Notes under the pieces: model-generated
Databases searched by the model: none
The model's input: only the letters and a program-made list of their open reading frames with translations
Told to the model about the DNA's origin: nothing
Position numbers and translations under genes: made by a program
NCBI GenBank assembly: GCA_019137255.1
Contig: WPDH01000059.1
Span: 43,830-107,829, forward strand
Reading direction: 5' to 3'
DNA: 64,000 nucleotides
From: Corinectria fuckeliana
Taxonomy: Eukaryota > Ascomycota > Sordariomycetes > Hypocreales > Nectriaceae
Shown here: in pieces, positions 45,506-57,405 of the stretch
Layout of the letters: each line of letters begins with the position of its first letter
How positions within the stretch are numbered: the stretch's first letter is position 1

Positions 45506-45552
45506 AGTCCCCCCCCCCACTTCTGGACCACCCCCCCTTCTAGACCACTTTT
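45506..45552 (+). repeat. Left terminal inverted repeat of the Fot1-type element
   Basis: AGT, ten C, then CTTCTGGACCAC and CTTCTAGACCAC (a 12-bp direct repeat) around a seven-C tract. Both C tracts have exactly the same length in the right copy. The 12-bp direct repeat could be a transposase site. Confidence 0.92.
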
Positions 45553-46685
45553 TCGTAACATCACGAAACTCACCCTTAATAAACACTTATCAATTAAATA
45601 ACAACACAACGCTAGAAATCAGGCATTTTTTCGCCATTTGGAAGGTTAAGCTACCACTTAAAACATATATCCTGAAATCTAATTTTCTTATATTTTTTTA
45701 ATGTCCCTAGCGGATCTAATATTTCCTCTATTAGTTTCTGAGCTTTTACTATATCTGGGACTTATATAAAGCGCAAATTAGTATTAAATATAAGCTTTCT
45801 TCTCTTTTTAAGTCTTAATTCTTCTAATTTAGTCTATAAGACTATTAGTTTCTTCTCTTAGGCAGCTAATCTTATGTTTTAACAGTCTAATCTCTTAGTA
45901 ACCTTTATTAGGAAAAGCTAGGTAAATCTATTAAGTAATACTAATAAAAGGATAATTAAAAGTGTAGATTTTAGCTGCTATAATAATAAAAGCATCTTAA
46001 TAGTTATTTCTAATAGGTTTATTATTATCTTAGGTAGTATTTATAGGTGGATATCTAGCTTGCTAGTTATAAGGTTTAGTAGGGGCTTTACTAGACTAAC
46101 TAGCTATAATCTAGATGATTTTCAGCCTGCTAAGATGTTTAAAGATATAAGAGCAGCTTACTAGGCCTTATAATAATAGCAGATAAAGGTTATCTTACTT
46201 AAGTGCGTAAAGTTATTAAGTCTAGCTAACTTAGAAATCTCTTACTAATATATATTTTTCAGAAGGCTAAAAATAGTAATATTAAGCAGCTAAAAAATAT
46301 AAGAAGAATAAGAGATTAGAAATAATAAATATATATTATTCCTGTAATATTTAAATATAAAATTATTAGTATAGTAATTACTATAGCTATTAATAACAAG
46401 AAGTCTTTTATCTTCTGTCTTTTTTAGTATTATATAAGAAATAAAAACCTTTATTAGCTAATTTAGAGTAACCTAGTTATTAGTCTAGCCCTTTTCTATT
46501 AAAGTGAAGTTTTAAGATACTAGAAAATTAAGCTCTGCTAGAAACTATAACTATTAAACAGTCTTTCCTTTAAAGATTACTAAGAGAGGTAAAACCTAGC
46601 TATTTATACTAATACATTTAACAATTATAATCTAGAAATATAAGCCCGGGTTCTTAATTATTATAATCTTATACTCTAAGCTTTC

Positions 46686-46856
46686 TATAAGAGTACAGCT
46701 AAGTAGAGGGCTTACTAAGAGCTTGCTAAGAGAGCTCTCTTATAACCTGTTATATAGCATAATTAAGTAATATAGCTTACTTAAATTGTTTAATCTTTTT
46801 AGCCTTACAGCTAGGACTTTCTATTAAAGGTTAAGTATACTACTTTAACTCTTATA
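46686..46856 (+). repeat. 5' LTR of miniature element
   Basis: 171 bp, differing from the 3' LTR at a handful of transition sites, consistent with insertion followed by RIP. Confidence 0.9.
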
Positions 46857-47211
46857 ATTATTTAAGTATATATTAGGTCTAGTATTATACAAAAGGTTAT
46901 AAGTTTAAGTCCCTACTAAACCTTATAACTATAATAAGCGCTAAGCTTATAAGGATAAATATATGTAGTTGCCTGTTATAACTAAAGCCTTAAGGGTTAA
47001 CAGTAGTGGTTATCTTAGGCCTAAAAGCTAGGCCACCCTCTAATATATATATATATACAAGTGTGATAAGGTTGCTATATTTCTAACCTTATAGGGGCTG
47101 ACCCTTTATAATAGTATAGAAGAGGCTGTCTACACTTAGAGCAGAAGAGGCTGTGCTACACCTACTAATAAGCTAGCAGCTTAGAATATGCTGTTAAGAG
47201 GGGGAGATAAT

Positions 47212-47382
47212 TATAAGAGTACAGCTAAGTAGAGGGCTTACTAAGGGCTTGCTAAGAGAGCTCTCTTATAACTTATTATATAGTATAATTAAGTAATATA
47301 GCTTACTTGAATTGTTTAATCTTTTTAGCCTTACAGCTAGGACTTTCTATTAAAGGTTAGGTATACTACTTTAACTCTTACA
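47212..47382 (+). repeat. 3' LTR of miniature element
   Basis: 171 bp; keeps the CA end (CTCTTACA) that is TA in the 5' copy. Confidence 0.9.
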
Positions 47383-47689
47383 CTTTTTAGTATAAGACTA
47401 TTATATTCTTACTCTTTTATAATACCAGCTTTATCTATATTATATTAATTTTCCCTAAGAATACTCTTAACCTTTAGGATTGTTAACTAGCAGAAAAATC
47501 TCTTAATATTATTAGTTATTACCCTATTAAATTATACTATATTAAGCTTCTAACCTTAAAGAGTCTTAATCTTTAGATTTCTATATTTAAAAGCTTTAAT
47601 CTAGTAAGATCTAAAAGGCTTTATAACCCTATTTAGAATAGCAATTTAAGATGTAAATTTAATAACCTAAGCTTATATTAGAGGGAAGC

Positions 47690-48073
47690 TATTATAGAAT
47701 AAGCTAGATAGAAAACTATTACTATCTAGTAACAGCTTAGGCTATAACCCTAGAGAGGGCCACTAGAGAGTGGCTATAACAAGAAGAGAAATCTCCTACT
47801 AATTAGGCTGAGAATTATTCTAGGAAATCCTAGGATAGTCTTAAGGAAATTCTAGGACTTATCTAGAGATTTCCTAGGGAATACTTAAGGAGTACCCTAA
47901 GACTTTCTCTTATATAAAGGGGAAGACTATCACTAGAATAAATAGGAGAATTATTATCTTATTATCTTACTATCTTACTCTTAAGCTTTAGGTATCTTAA
48001 TTATATAAGTAGGGATTCTTCCCCCTAGTAGTATTTACTCTATATATCTCCTAATATAGTTAATTTTATATTA
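47690..48073 (+). repeat. 5' LTR of Gypsy element A
   Basis: 384 bp, starts TATTATAGAATAAGC (TG of the canonical end changed to TA) and ends ATTTTATATTA. It contains a TATATAAAG promoter-like word near 47912. Confidence 0.92.
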
Positions 48074-48179
48074 AATAGTAATAATTATATTACCTATACT
48101 TATATACCTTCTAAATAGCTCTTAACTTTCACCTTAGTTAGAAACTCCTAAAAGCTCACTAAGAAATCTCTAGTTACTA

Positions 48180-51100
48180 GGAACTCTTCTCCCCTAAGGT
48201 AATTAACTTAATTAATAAGAAAGATAATATATAAGTATAGGAATATTACCTCTAGGAATAATATTAGCAGTTAGAACTCGCTTACCTATTCCTTTTATAT
48301 GCTACCTTTAGACCTAACCCTAAGAAAGCAGCTAAGTCTCTTATATACCTCTTAATATAGAAGTTAAAACTATACACTAGAATTAAAAAGGTAATTATAA
48401 GATAGTTAAAATCTAAGAAACAGGTATATAACTAGAAAGAACTTTATTACCACCTAACTAGATAGAAATACCAACACCTACCACTACCCCTAAACATCTT
48501 CTAACCACTTATAAGCTCCTTAAGAATAACCAGCTTAACCCCTTTTAGGACCTTTCCTATTTCACTATAACTACCTCTTTCTACCTAGTAACTAATAGCT
48601 AACCTAGTTGATAATAATCTCACCTAATAGCTTTACAACTAGGATATTAAAGACAAACTAAGATCTTAATCTGCTAACCTGTTAAACCTACTATAAATCC
48701 TAGCCTAATAACACTTTAGGGATACCCTCCTTTTAACAACTAGTCTGTAAAACAAACTAGCCCCCACAGAGTTTAACTTAACCTTCTAACTAAACAAAAG
48801 TAAGAAACCTATAATAGTAGATTAATAACCTCTAGCTCTAATAGTTAAGATACTAACAGAATTAGCTTTAAGCACAGATAATCTGCCAGAATATCTAACA
48901 GTATAAAAAACTCTTATCACTATAAAAGACTTATATAACCTTCTTAGCTAGATATAAATAAACACTACCTTAGCACTATATATCTAGTTTTAAGCAGAAG
49001 AAGTAGGAAAGTTCTAACTAGTAGATACTTATAATAAATCTTTTAATAATATAAAGCTAGATAATAAGAACCTTGTCTAAAGAAGTACCTTCTGCTTTGT
49101 TAATTTCTTAGAATAATACGCAGTATAAGAACTAGAATATAAAGTAGTACTAGTTTAGAATATACTATACCTACTTCTCAGATTAGCTTTAGACTAGTAT
49201 ACTAGTAACCTAACTAACAACTAATAAGCAGCACTCTAGAACAGTTATAAGAGAATTAGTATATAAATTAATCTAATTTAAACCTGCTTTAAAACCTGAC
49301 TAGAAGTTATAATAAACACTTTATAAAAAGAGAAATTCACTATTTAAGATATTACTAACTAAGTTAACTTTTAGAATTAGATATCTAAAGTTAAATATAT
49401 AACATATACTACTAGATACCTACCTAATCACCTTACTAACTTAGTCTTTAATAAGCTTAATATCTACCTCTAAGAAGTTATAAGCCACCTAGCTTTTTAC
49501 TAGTCTATTAACAACTAGGCGGATATAAATAAGCTTTATATACTAAACTTTTATATCTATATAACAGCAGGAAGTTAAAGCCACCTTCTTAAGGGAAAGT
49601 ATCACACCCTAACAAGAAACCAAGCTAGTATAACCACCTAAGAACTAAAGATAATATACCTCTAAACCCTACATAGTAATATAACTAGACTAACCTTACA
49701 GATAGGTAATAATAAAAGCCTTCTCTTATAGTAAAACAACTATTAGCAGGGATAAGTATACACACTCTTACTTACACCCCTAAAAGTATAAAATAACATA
49801 CTAACCTGAAATTAAGTCTAGTTTATATTACTCTTACTAGTAAGAAACATAATAGCTGCTAAAACCCTAACCTAGAATATAGCCCTACTACTAGCCCTAG
49901 CTCTCTACCTTATAATTATATACCTAAGGCAACCTAGTAGTAGAAATATAAGCACTTAAATATTTCACATATTTAATAATATCTAGCTAGACAAGCTCAG
50001 AGGGTACTATATTTTCTAAGAATAAGTATAAGCCTTCTTCACTAGAGAAGAACTATAAAATTCAGAAGAGGTAGCTTATATAGTAATAGAATAATATAAT
50101 ACTAATATAAACAAACTATAAGATAACTTAGAATTCTTATATACTACACTAAAGGTATATAGATTTATCTAGAAAACTATAAAAAGCTAAAACAGTACTA
50201 AAGAATTTATCCTAAATATTAGTAACTACTACCTAGTTCTACTATAAGACTTAGTCTATCTTGCTTATAAGCCTAAGCGGATTCCTACTATTATTAAGTA
50301 TACACTATAAGATAAGAAACTAAACTTATAACACCCCTTAAAGTATAGCTATATATAAGTATAAGTAAAAGCCACTCTAGCTAGGACTAAATAATAAGAG
50401 ATCTATATAGATATAAGCATAATACGCTTAGTAGTTAGTTGTAAGATACTCTAGTTCTTCCTAGATGTAACTTTTACTAGAGAATATTAGGCTAAGCTTA
50501 GTAGTATAGGCTAGAATAAGACGGAAAAATAAGTAATATTTATAGTATACTTGCTAGGCTACTAGGCAGAAAAACATATAGTAATAAAAATCTATATTAG
50601 AGCTTAGGTTATACTAGAACTATTAGTAGGACTACTTTTAGGCTAAGAATTTAATACTACCTATAGAGTAGATATTATTAACACCTAGCAGAAAGTATAA
50701 ATAAGTATAGCTAACAGGCTATACCTACCTGTCTTAGTATATATCTATATAAAACCTTATAAATATCTAGTAAAAAGTAATATATATATTACAATCCCTC
50801 CTAAAAGCAGTAAAGCAGTATAGGTAAGCATACTAGGTGTCCTAAGAGGCTAAGACTTCCTTCTTAACTTATAAAGTTAAGATATTATTAGAGCTATTAT
50901 AAGACAGCCTAAGATAGTCTTTATAATAAACAACAGGTAGAAGCTACTAATAATCTAAAAAAACTAACAACTAGGTATTCTTAAACTAGTTAAAAATAAG
51001 AACTCTATTAAAAAAGCTAACTAGGGTGACCTACTTACTAAACATAAAGATATAATACTAATAACTTATAAGCTTAAATACCTAACCTAAGAAGCTATAA

Positions 51101-54100
51101 CTCTAGCTAATAAGAAACCTAACTAGAAACCTAGTATAAGATTTTAGAATGCTAGTCTAAACTTAAATACTAAGCTAGGCATATCTAGAGATAAGACTCT
51201 TCTAGAAGTTAAAACAGTAGAAAAAGTAAGAATTTATAATAACTAAACCAGCTTTATATAATAAGTGTAAGGTTTTATATAGAAATACACTAGTATTTAG
51301 GCTAACTAAGAGGAAATATTAGTACCTAAGTATAAGTATATAAAGATACTCTTAGTAGACAACTAGCACTAATAGAAGCTAAGATTATAATCTTACCTGC
51401 TAAGAAAAAAGAGAAGAGACTTTTTAGATACTATATTTAACTAACTATATAACTAAGAATAAATAGAGTGAGTTATAAAACTAATACTATTTATAAGCCC
51501 TATCTTTATAGTATAGCAAATAGTAGTAAGTAAAGAGAAAGAATATATAGTAGTAGACTTATAAGCCTTAAATAATATAATAATTTCTAATACCTACCTA
51601 ATACCCCTATAAGAGGATGTTCTTAGTAAACTCTAAGAGAAATAATATATTAGTATTATTAATACCTAGTTATTTTTTCACTAGTTCTTAGTATACCTTA
51701 AACACTAAGATCACTTTATAGTAGTTAGCCACTAAGAATTAGAGTAATCTAAGGTAGCCCTAATAAGATTTAAGAACTTACTAGTATATATCTAACAGTT
51801 TATAAACCAGCTATTCTAACTATATTAGGCCTTTACTATAGTATTTATTAATAATATTATTATTTTCTCTAATAATAATATAAAATATTTAGGGCATCTT
51901 TAGACAATCTTTTAGCTGTTCTAAGAAAAGAATATTACCCTCTTAGCTAAGAAAGCCTTTCTAGGCTACCTATTAGTCTAATTACTTAGATTCTAGGTAG
52001 ATAAGCTAGGCCTATCTAACACCTAAGAACAGGTAGCAGCCCTAAAAAACATTAAATTCCTAACAAATTTACTTTAACTTAAGAAATAGATTAGTATAGT
52101 TAGATAGCTATAGTACTTAATCTTAAGATTCGCTAGAGCTATTAAACCACTATAGGCTAGGAAAACTAGCATACTTATAAAAAGACGCAAATTAGACAAA
52201 TTAGTAATAAGTTAGGGACAGGTTAGCTATACAACCTAAGCTAAGTTTACTTTAACCCCTAAAAAGATTAATAGTTTCTATAAGGTTATAAACAGGCTAG
52301 TAAACACTAAATCACTTTATTACTTTAACCTAAATATAAAACTATTTATCTAGCTTAACATATTAAAAGAATAAAAAATAAAAAGCATAATATATCACCT
52401 AGACCTAAAATACACCTAGGATTAAGTTAGTAAAATCCTATCTATAGTTATACACCCTATTATATACCTTAGCTAAGCCCTATATAATACTAAGAAAAAC
52501 TACTAGCTAATAGAAATAGAAATAGTATACCTAGTCTAAATATGCTAGAAAGCCTAGATAATAATCTAGTTAACACAAAAAGATAAAATAATTATACTTA
52601 CTAACTATTCTGCTATTTACGCTCTAGTCTGCTAGAAATTAGTATTTATTAGCACCTTATAGAATAATAATTATCTCACTCTAGCTTTATAATATCTTAG
52701 CTAGTACCTATTAGATATCTAACACATTTTAGGACTAACTAATATAGTACTAGATACACTCTTAAAGCTTTTAGGCTAAGAAGATATATAAGATAGCACT
52801 AAGAAAGGTAAACTAGACTACCTTTAGGAAGGGGAGAAACTAGTTGCTTATGCCTTCTACTTTATAAAAGCTAGTATATAAACCAGTCTACACTAGGAAA
52901 TTATTAACTAGTATCCTAAAAAAGCAAAATAGATAGTAATTTTAGTATAGCTTAGCGAAAAAGATAAGATCTTAAGGCTTCCCTTCTTTTAGCAGAATAG
53001 ACTTATCTACCTGTAAGAGTATAATAGATACTAATAGCTATACTTACTTATAGATATAGGCTAGAAAGTTATTTAAGATAATTATAAGCAAAACTTCCAC
53101 CTAGGGGAGGTATAATCCTAGTAAGACTTGTTAAGTTCTTTTATAATAACTAACCTACACTAAGAAATCTAAGTAGTATAAGATAAATATAATATATATA
53201 ATAGAAACCTTACTAACTACTAGAAACCACCAGGCTAACTAATACCTATCTAAAGCCCTCTAATCTTATTTTATATAATTATAATAGACTTTATTACAGG
53301 GCTGCTAGTTATAAAAGCTAAAAAAATACTATAGCTAAACCTAGAAAAGCAGTTTTTTAACTGCCTACTAACTATTACCTATAAGTAGTATTAAATATAC
53401 CTACTTATACTAGAGAACAATTAGTACACTACTAAAAACTAGGTATAAGTATTATTTACAAAACTAATATAATATAACTAGGGAATCTTATATAGTATTA
53501 TATCTAACTAAGATATAAAGTTTATATTAGACTTTTAGTAAGGTCTGTAAACAGTATTTAAAACTAAGCTTCTTATATTAACAGTATAGTATCTGTAAAC
53601 TAATAAAGCTATAAAAAGATAAAATTAGGTAGTAGAAGTAGCCCTCTAATATTTCACTAGCAACTTCTCAGGCCAGCCTTAAGTTCTAGCTCTTATCCCC
53701 CTCTAGTTTAGCTTAAACAACTTATATTTATTAGCTATTAATATATCACTAAGTAAGCTAGTCACTAAGCAGCGCTTAAATAATAGGCTATAATAGCTAG
53801 GAGATAAATCTAACACTTTTAATTAGGATATCCTCTATAATAAAACTAAACTCACCCTAGCCTTTATATAAGCAGCTATAAAATACTAGTATAACTAGAA
53901 ACACTAGCTAGTAAAATATAAACTAAAAGACTAAGTCTAGTTAGAACTCTATAAGAAAGAATACACAGTAGTAGACAACTATATAAAAAAACTAAAAGAG
54001 AAAAAAACTAGACTATATAAGATTCTTAAACAGGTAGAAAACCTAGTATATAAACTTAAAATAAAAGACAACCTTAATATCTACCTAGTGATATTAGTTA

Positions 54101-54340
54101 CTTAACTTAAGCTAGCAGATAAACTAATTAGATAACTAGAAGCTATCTTAATAAAAGACTATAAGACAGGAAACTAAAAAGATAAGTATAAACACTAGAA
54201 AGTTAATTAAGTAATTAGATTATAAATATAAAAGTAAGAAAAAAGAAAACTAAAGACTAAGTATCTTATTATATAGAAAGAATAGCTAAGTAACTACAAC
54301 CTTTAGCTAAAAGAAGATACTATTAAAAGTAATAAGCTTA
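48180..54340 (+). pseudogene. Gag-pol polyprotein of Gypsy element A, inactivated
   Basis: If TAA/TAG are read through, long stretches of plus-strand frame make sense. A gag/protease region covers about 48.2-51.3 kb. The reverse transcriptase starts about 51540 (VVDLQALNNIIISNTY) with the YxDD site at 51841-51870 now reading FINNIIIFS. RNase H lies about 52.2-52.9 kb. Integrase spans about 53.27-53.95 kb, with the first Asp in IDFITGLL, the second in ISN.DIKF near 53500 and the Glu in QVVEVAL near 53640. A chromodomain-like segment lies near 54240-54330. Stops sit at former CAA/CAG and TGG codons. Non-functional. Confidence 0.85.
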
Positions 54341-54399
54341 TTATAAAATACTAGGTAAGAGAGTAATATAAAGCAGAACTCACTAAGAAACAAAAACAT

Positions 54400-56697
54400 A
54401 AGTATAGCAAGCTGTAGCTAGTTATATAAATAATAACCACACTAGTTAAAAAACAGACTAAGAATAATATAGCAGACTAGATATATAATACTACTAAGGC
54501 CTTATACTAAAAGCGTGAAAAACTAAGAAAAAACCTTATACTATAAAATACTATAGTATTAAGAGTGCTAGCTAGAGAGAGTCCTATTTAGGGAAATCCC
54601 AGGCTATAATAGTAGATCACCTAGGGTAATAGCCTAGTATATTTACTACTATCTTACTAAGAACACTACTAATAACTGCTACTAGCTGATAACAGGACGT
54701 ATAAGTAAGAAATTAACACCTCACAACTTAGTATACTATTTTCTTTTATTATTATTTTCCTTTATATATTACTATCTTTACTTCTTAGAGGAGAAGGCTA
54801 TAACCTTATACTACTAACACATAAGAAATACCTTATAATACTAAACAAGAAGAATAAGTACTATTCTAAGTTCCCCTATTAAGTAATATATTTCTGTCTA
54901 AAGACTAAGAGCTTTACTAGCTATTTAAAAACCAGCTTACCTAATATCCTCTCTGCCTTTAGTATAAAAGGTATTACTAAGCTATATAGCTATATAGTAA
55001 TAAATATAACCTTAGAGCAGCTAAAAGCTCTAACTAATACTATATTTAGATTAAGACCTTCTTATAATACTATAGATATTTCCACTAGCTTACACAAGCT
55101 AAAAGCTATAACCTTAACACTAGGTTTATAAACTAACAGAACTAGATATACTATTATAACAACCTAAACTATAATTAGTATAAAACCCTAAATAAAGCTA
55201 TAAGTAAAGTTATAAGTAAAGCAGTAAGTAAGACAGCTAGTAAACTAAGCATATTACTATAAGAAATACTATAATAGATATAAGAATAAAACAGGCAGTA
55301 CTAAGATAATAGCCCTCCTCTAGCAGGAAATACTTATACTCTTACTATAAGCTTTAATAATATAACTAGGCTAATATAAACTAATATTTATAAGCTAACT
55401 ATATCTATTATTAGAAAAATTAAGGTCTTTATAATTCTTACTAAAATACTTAAGCGAATTACTAAGGTAACCTCCTAGTAGTTACCCGCCCTAATTAATA
55501 AAGCTTAGAAAGCTCTTAATAAGATTAGAGGATTAGCAGATAGCTATACTTATATTAACCTAGCACGCCAGCTTTAGCCTAATATATAACAGGAAATTAA
55601 CACTCTTATTAGCTTATCACTTAAATGTGCCTGCTTTACTAACCCTATCTTAGGCACTCTAACCTGTAAACTAAAACATTAGCTCTTTATAACAGCCCTA
55701 TTAGGAATTATAACCCCTTAAGGAAATTATAATAAAGATCTATTTATATTATAAAATATTATTACCCCTGCTAAACAAAATACTACTAACACACTTTTAG
55801 CAGCTATTAATAATAGTATAGCTATAACTTTATAACAAGTAATAGTAAGCACACAACTTAAGACTACCACCCTATAAAATAACACGCTTATTATCCTAGA
55901 AGCTATAGTCTAGTAAGAAGGAGAAACTATACTAGTATAATATATCTAGGCAGCTAACTAAGCCATCTAGTTTCTTAATATTAACACAGCTAAATATTTT
56001 GCTAAATACTATCAGGTTTACTATAAAATAACACAGTTAGACTACTTCTTATAACAAATAGTATAAATAGCAGGGATATCTCTAGAACTAGTAATCCGCC
56101 TTAATAACACACTATAAGTAATTAGCTTCCTAGATAATAATATAACTAAGCTAGCTAAGCAAATAGTATAATAGAAGTTTTTTTCCCACCTAGAGACTAC
56201 TACTAAAGTAATTAAGATAGCACTATAGTTCTATAAGAAAGGCAAGTAAAACACAGCTAGAAGACCTATACTTATTACCCCTGCTAGCACTAAGCAAAAC
56301 ATATAGGCTATTAGCCTTCTAATAGCACTCTATACTACTAAGACTAGAAAATACTAACTCTACTAACCCGCCCCTGCTAACACTAAGAAGCATAATATAC
56401 CCCTAGTAGCTATAAATTTAGAGAAGCTTATTAGAGAGGAATATAAGAGTATTACTAATAATATATATAAGAAGTTCCTAACAAACTAAACAGGCAAAGA
56501 AAGAATAATAAATAAGAGGCCTAGCAGGGTTAGAGTATTTCTCTAATATATAATAGTAAACATAAGGTAAGCACCTCTAGATTAAGAAAATTATATATAT
56601 AACTATTAATAAAACTCCTACTAGTATGAGAAACAGCCTAGCTGTAATTAATATAAACACACTAAGAATAGTATGCTTTTCTTTTATTATAAGGATT
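54400..56697 (+). other. Coding-like region between chromodomain and 3' LTR of Gypsy element A
   Basis: About 2.3 kb not explained by a standard Gypsy layout. Reading through TAA/TAG, plus-strand stretches look protein-like, e.g. LFSFIIIFLYILLSLLL (a hydrophobic segment near 54740-54790), and around 55500-56290 segments such as NKIRGLADSYTYINLARQL and NTARRPILITPAST. No conserved domain was recognised. It occupies the place where env-like or accessory genes sit in some retroelements. A nested unrelated fragment is an alternative, but I found no internal repeats bounding it. Confidence 0.45.
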
Positions 56698-57081
56698 TAT
56701 TACAAAATAAGCTAGATAGAGAGTTATTACTATCTGGTAATAGCTTAGACTATAACCTTAGAGAGGGCTACTAGAGAGTAGCTATAATAAGAAGAGAAAT
56801 CTCTTACTAATTAGGCTGAGAATTATCCTAGGAAATCCTAGGATAGTCCTAGAGAAATCTTAAGACCTATCTAAAGATTTCCCAGAGAATACCTAGAGAG
56901 TACTCTAAGACTTTCCCTTATATAAAGAGAAAGACTATTACTAAAATAGATAGGAGAATTATTATCTTATTATCTTACTATCTTACTCTTAAGCTTTAGG
57001 TATCTTAATCACACAAGTAGAGATTCTTCCCTCTAGTAGTATTTACTCTATATATCCCCTAATATAGTTAATTTTATATTA
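56698..57081 (+). repeat. 3' LTR of Gypsy element A
   Basis: 384 bp, aligned end to end with the 5' LTR without length change; the differences I see are transitions. Confidence 0.92.
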
Positions 57082-57405
57082 GAAGCCTAGGTATTTCTAG
57101 ACTAAGACCTAGTTAATAAGATCTAATTCCTAACCTAAGGAGAGCTTTTAATAAGTCTAATAAGTAGTTTAGTGATTTTAATAGCTGTTAATTTAATTAA
57201 CTAGACTTAAATATAGTATACTATTATATAAGGCTGTAACTTATATAAATACTCTGTTTTTTATGTTTTTAATAGTGTTTTAAATATTAGATTTTATATA
57301 TTAAGATATAATAATTAAAATAATAAAAAAATTATTACAATTAATCTATTAGTGTGTGAGAAATCGCGGTTAAAATATAAAGGCAGATAGGTGTAAAGAT
57401 AGCAG

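Larger units (their letters stand above)
46686..47382. mobile_element. Miniature LTR element (TRIM/SMART-like), 697 bp
   Basis: Two 171-bp LTRs (46686-46856 and 47212-47382) with TATAAGAG...CTCTTATA/CTCTTACA ends, flanked by the 5-bp target duplication CTTTC (46681-46685) / CTTTT (47383-47387), one transition apart. The 355-bp interior carries no open frame but ends in a polypurine tract (AAGAGGGGGAGATAA, about 47196-47210) just before the 3' LTR. Non-autonomous; it must have borrowed enzymes from a full retrotransposon. The polypurine tract sets plus orientation. Confidence 0.9.
47690..57081 (+). mobile_element. Gypsy/Ty3 LTR retrotransposon A (chromovirus), 9.4 kb, RIP-mutated
   Basis: Two LTRs of 384 bp (47690-48073 and 56698-57081) are flanked by a perfect 5-bp target duplication GAAGC (47685-47689 and 57082-57086). 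Order on the plus strand is gag/protease region, reverse transcriptase, RNase H, integrase, chromodomain, then 2.3 kb of further sequence before the 3' LTR. RT-before-integrase places it in Gypsy/Metaviridae; the chromodomain makes it a chromovirus. The element is inserted in the Fot1-type transposase gene and is larger than most fungal Gypsy elements. Confidence 0.92.
45690..57300 (-). pseudogene. Fot1-type transposase, interrupted and RIP-mutated
   Basis: Read on the minus strand, three blocks join into one transposase: 57240-57082 (Tc5-type helix-turn-helix, ends about KYLGF), 47684-47388 (second HTH half, FKYRNLKIKT, then the first catalytic Asp in NIDKAG near 47430) and 46680-45690 (DDE domain with the AISADGRALNP-like and IFKGKT motifs, then tail). 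Numerous TAG/TAA replace Gln and Trp codons. The second and third catalytic Asp positions read Asn (INSYS near 46395, LLNIT near 46285). Non-functional. The exact N terminus is unclear. Confidence 0.85.
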
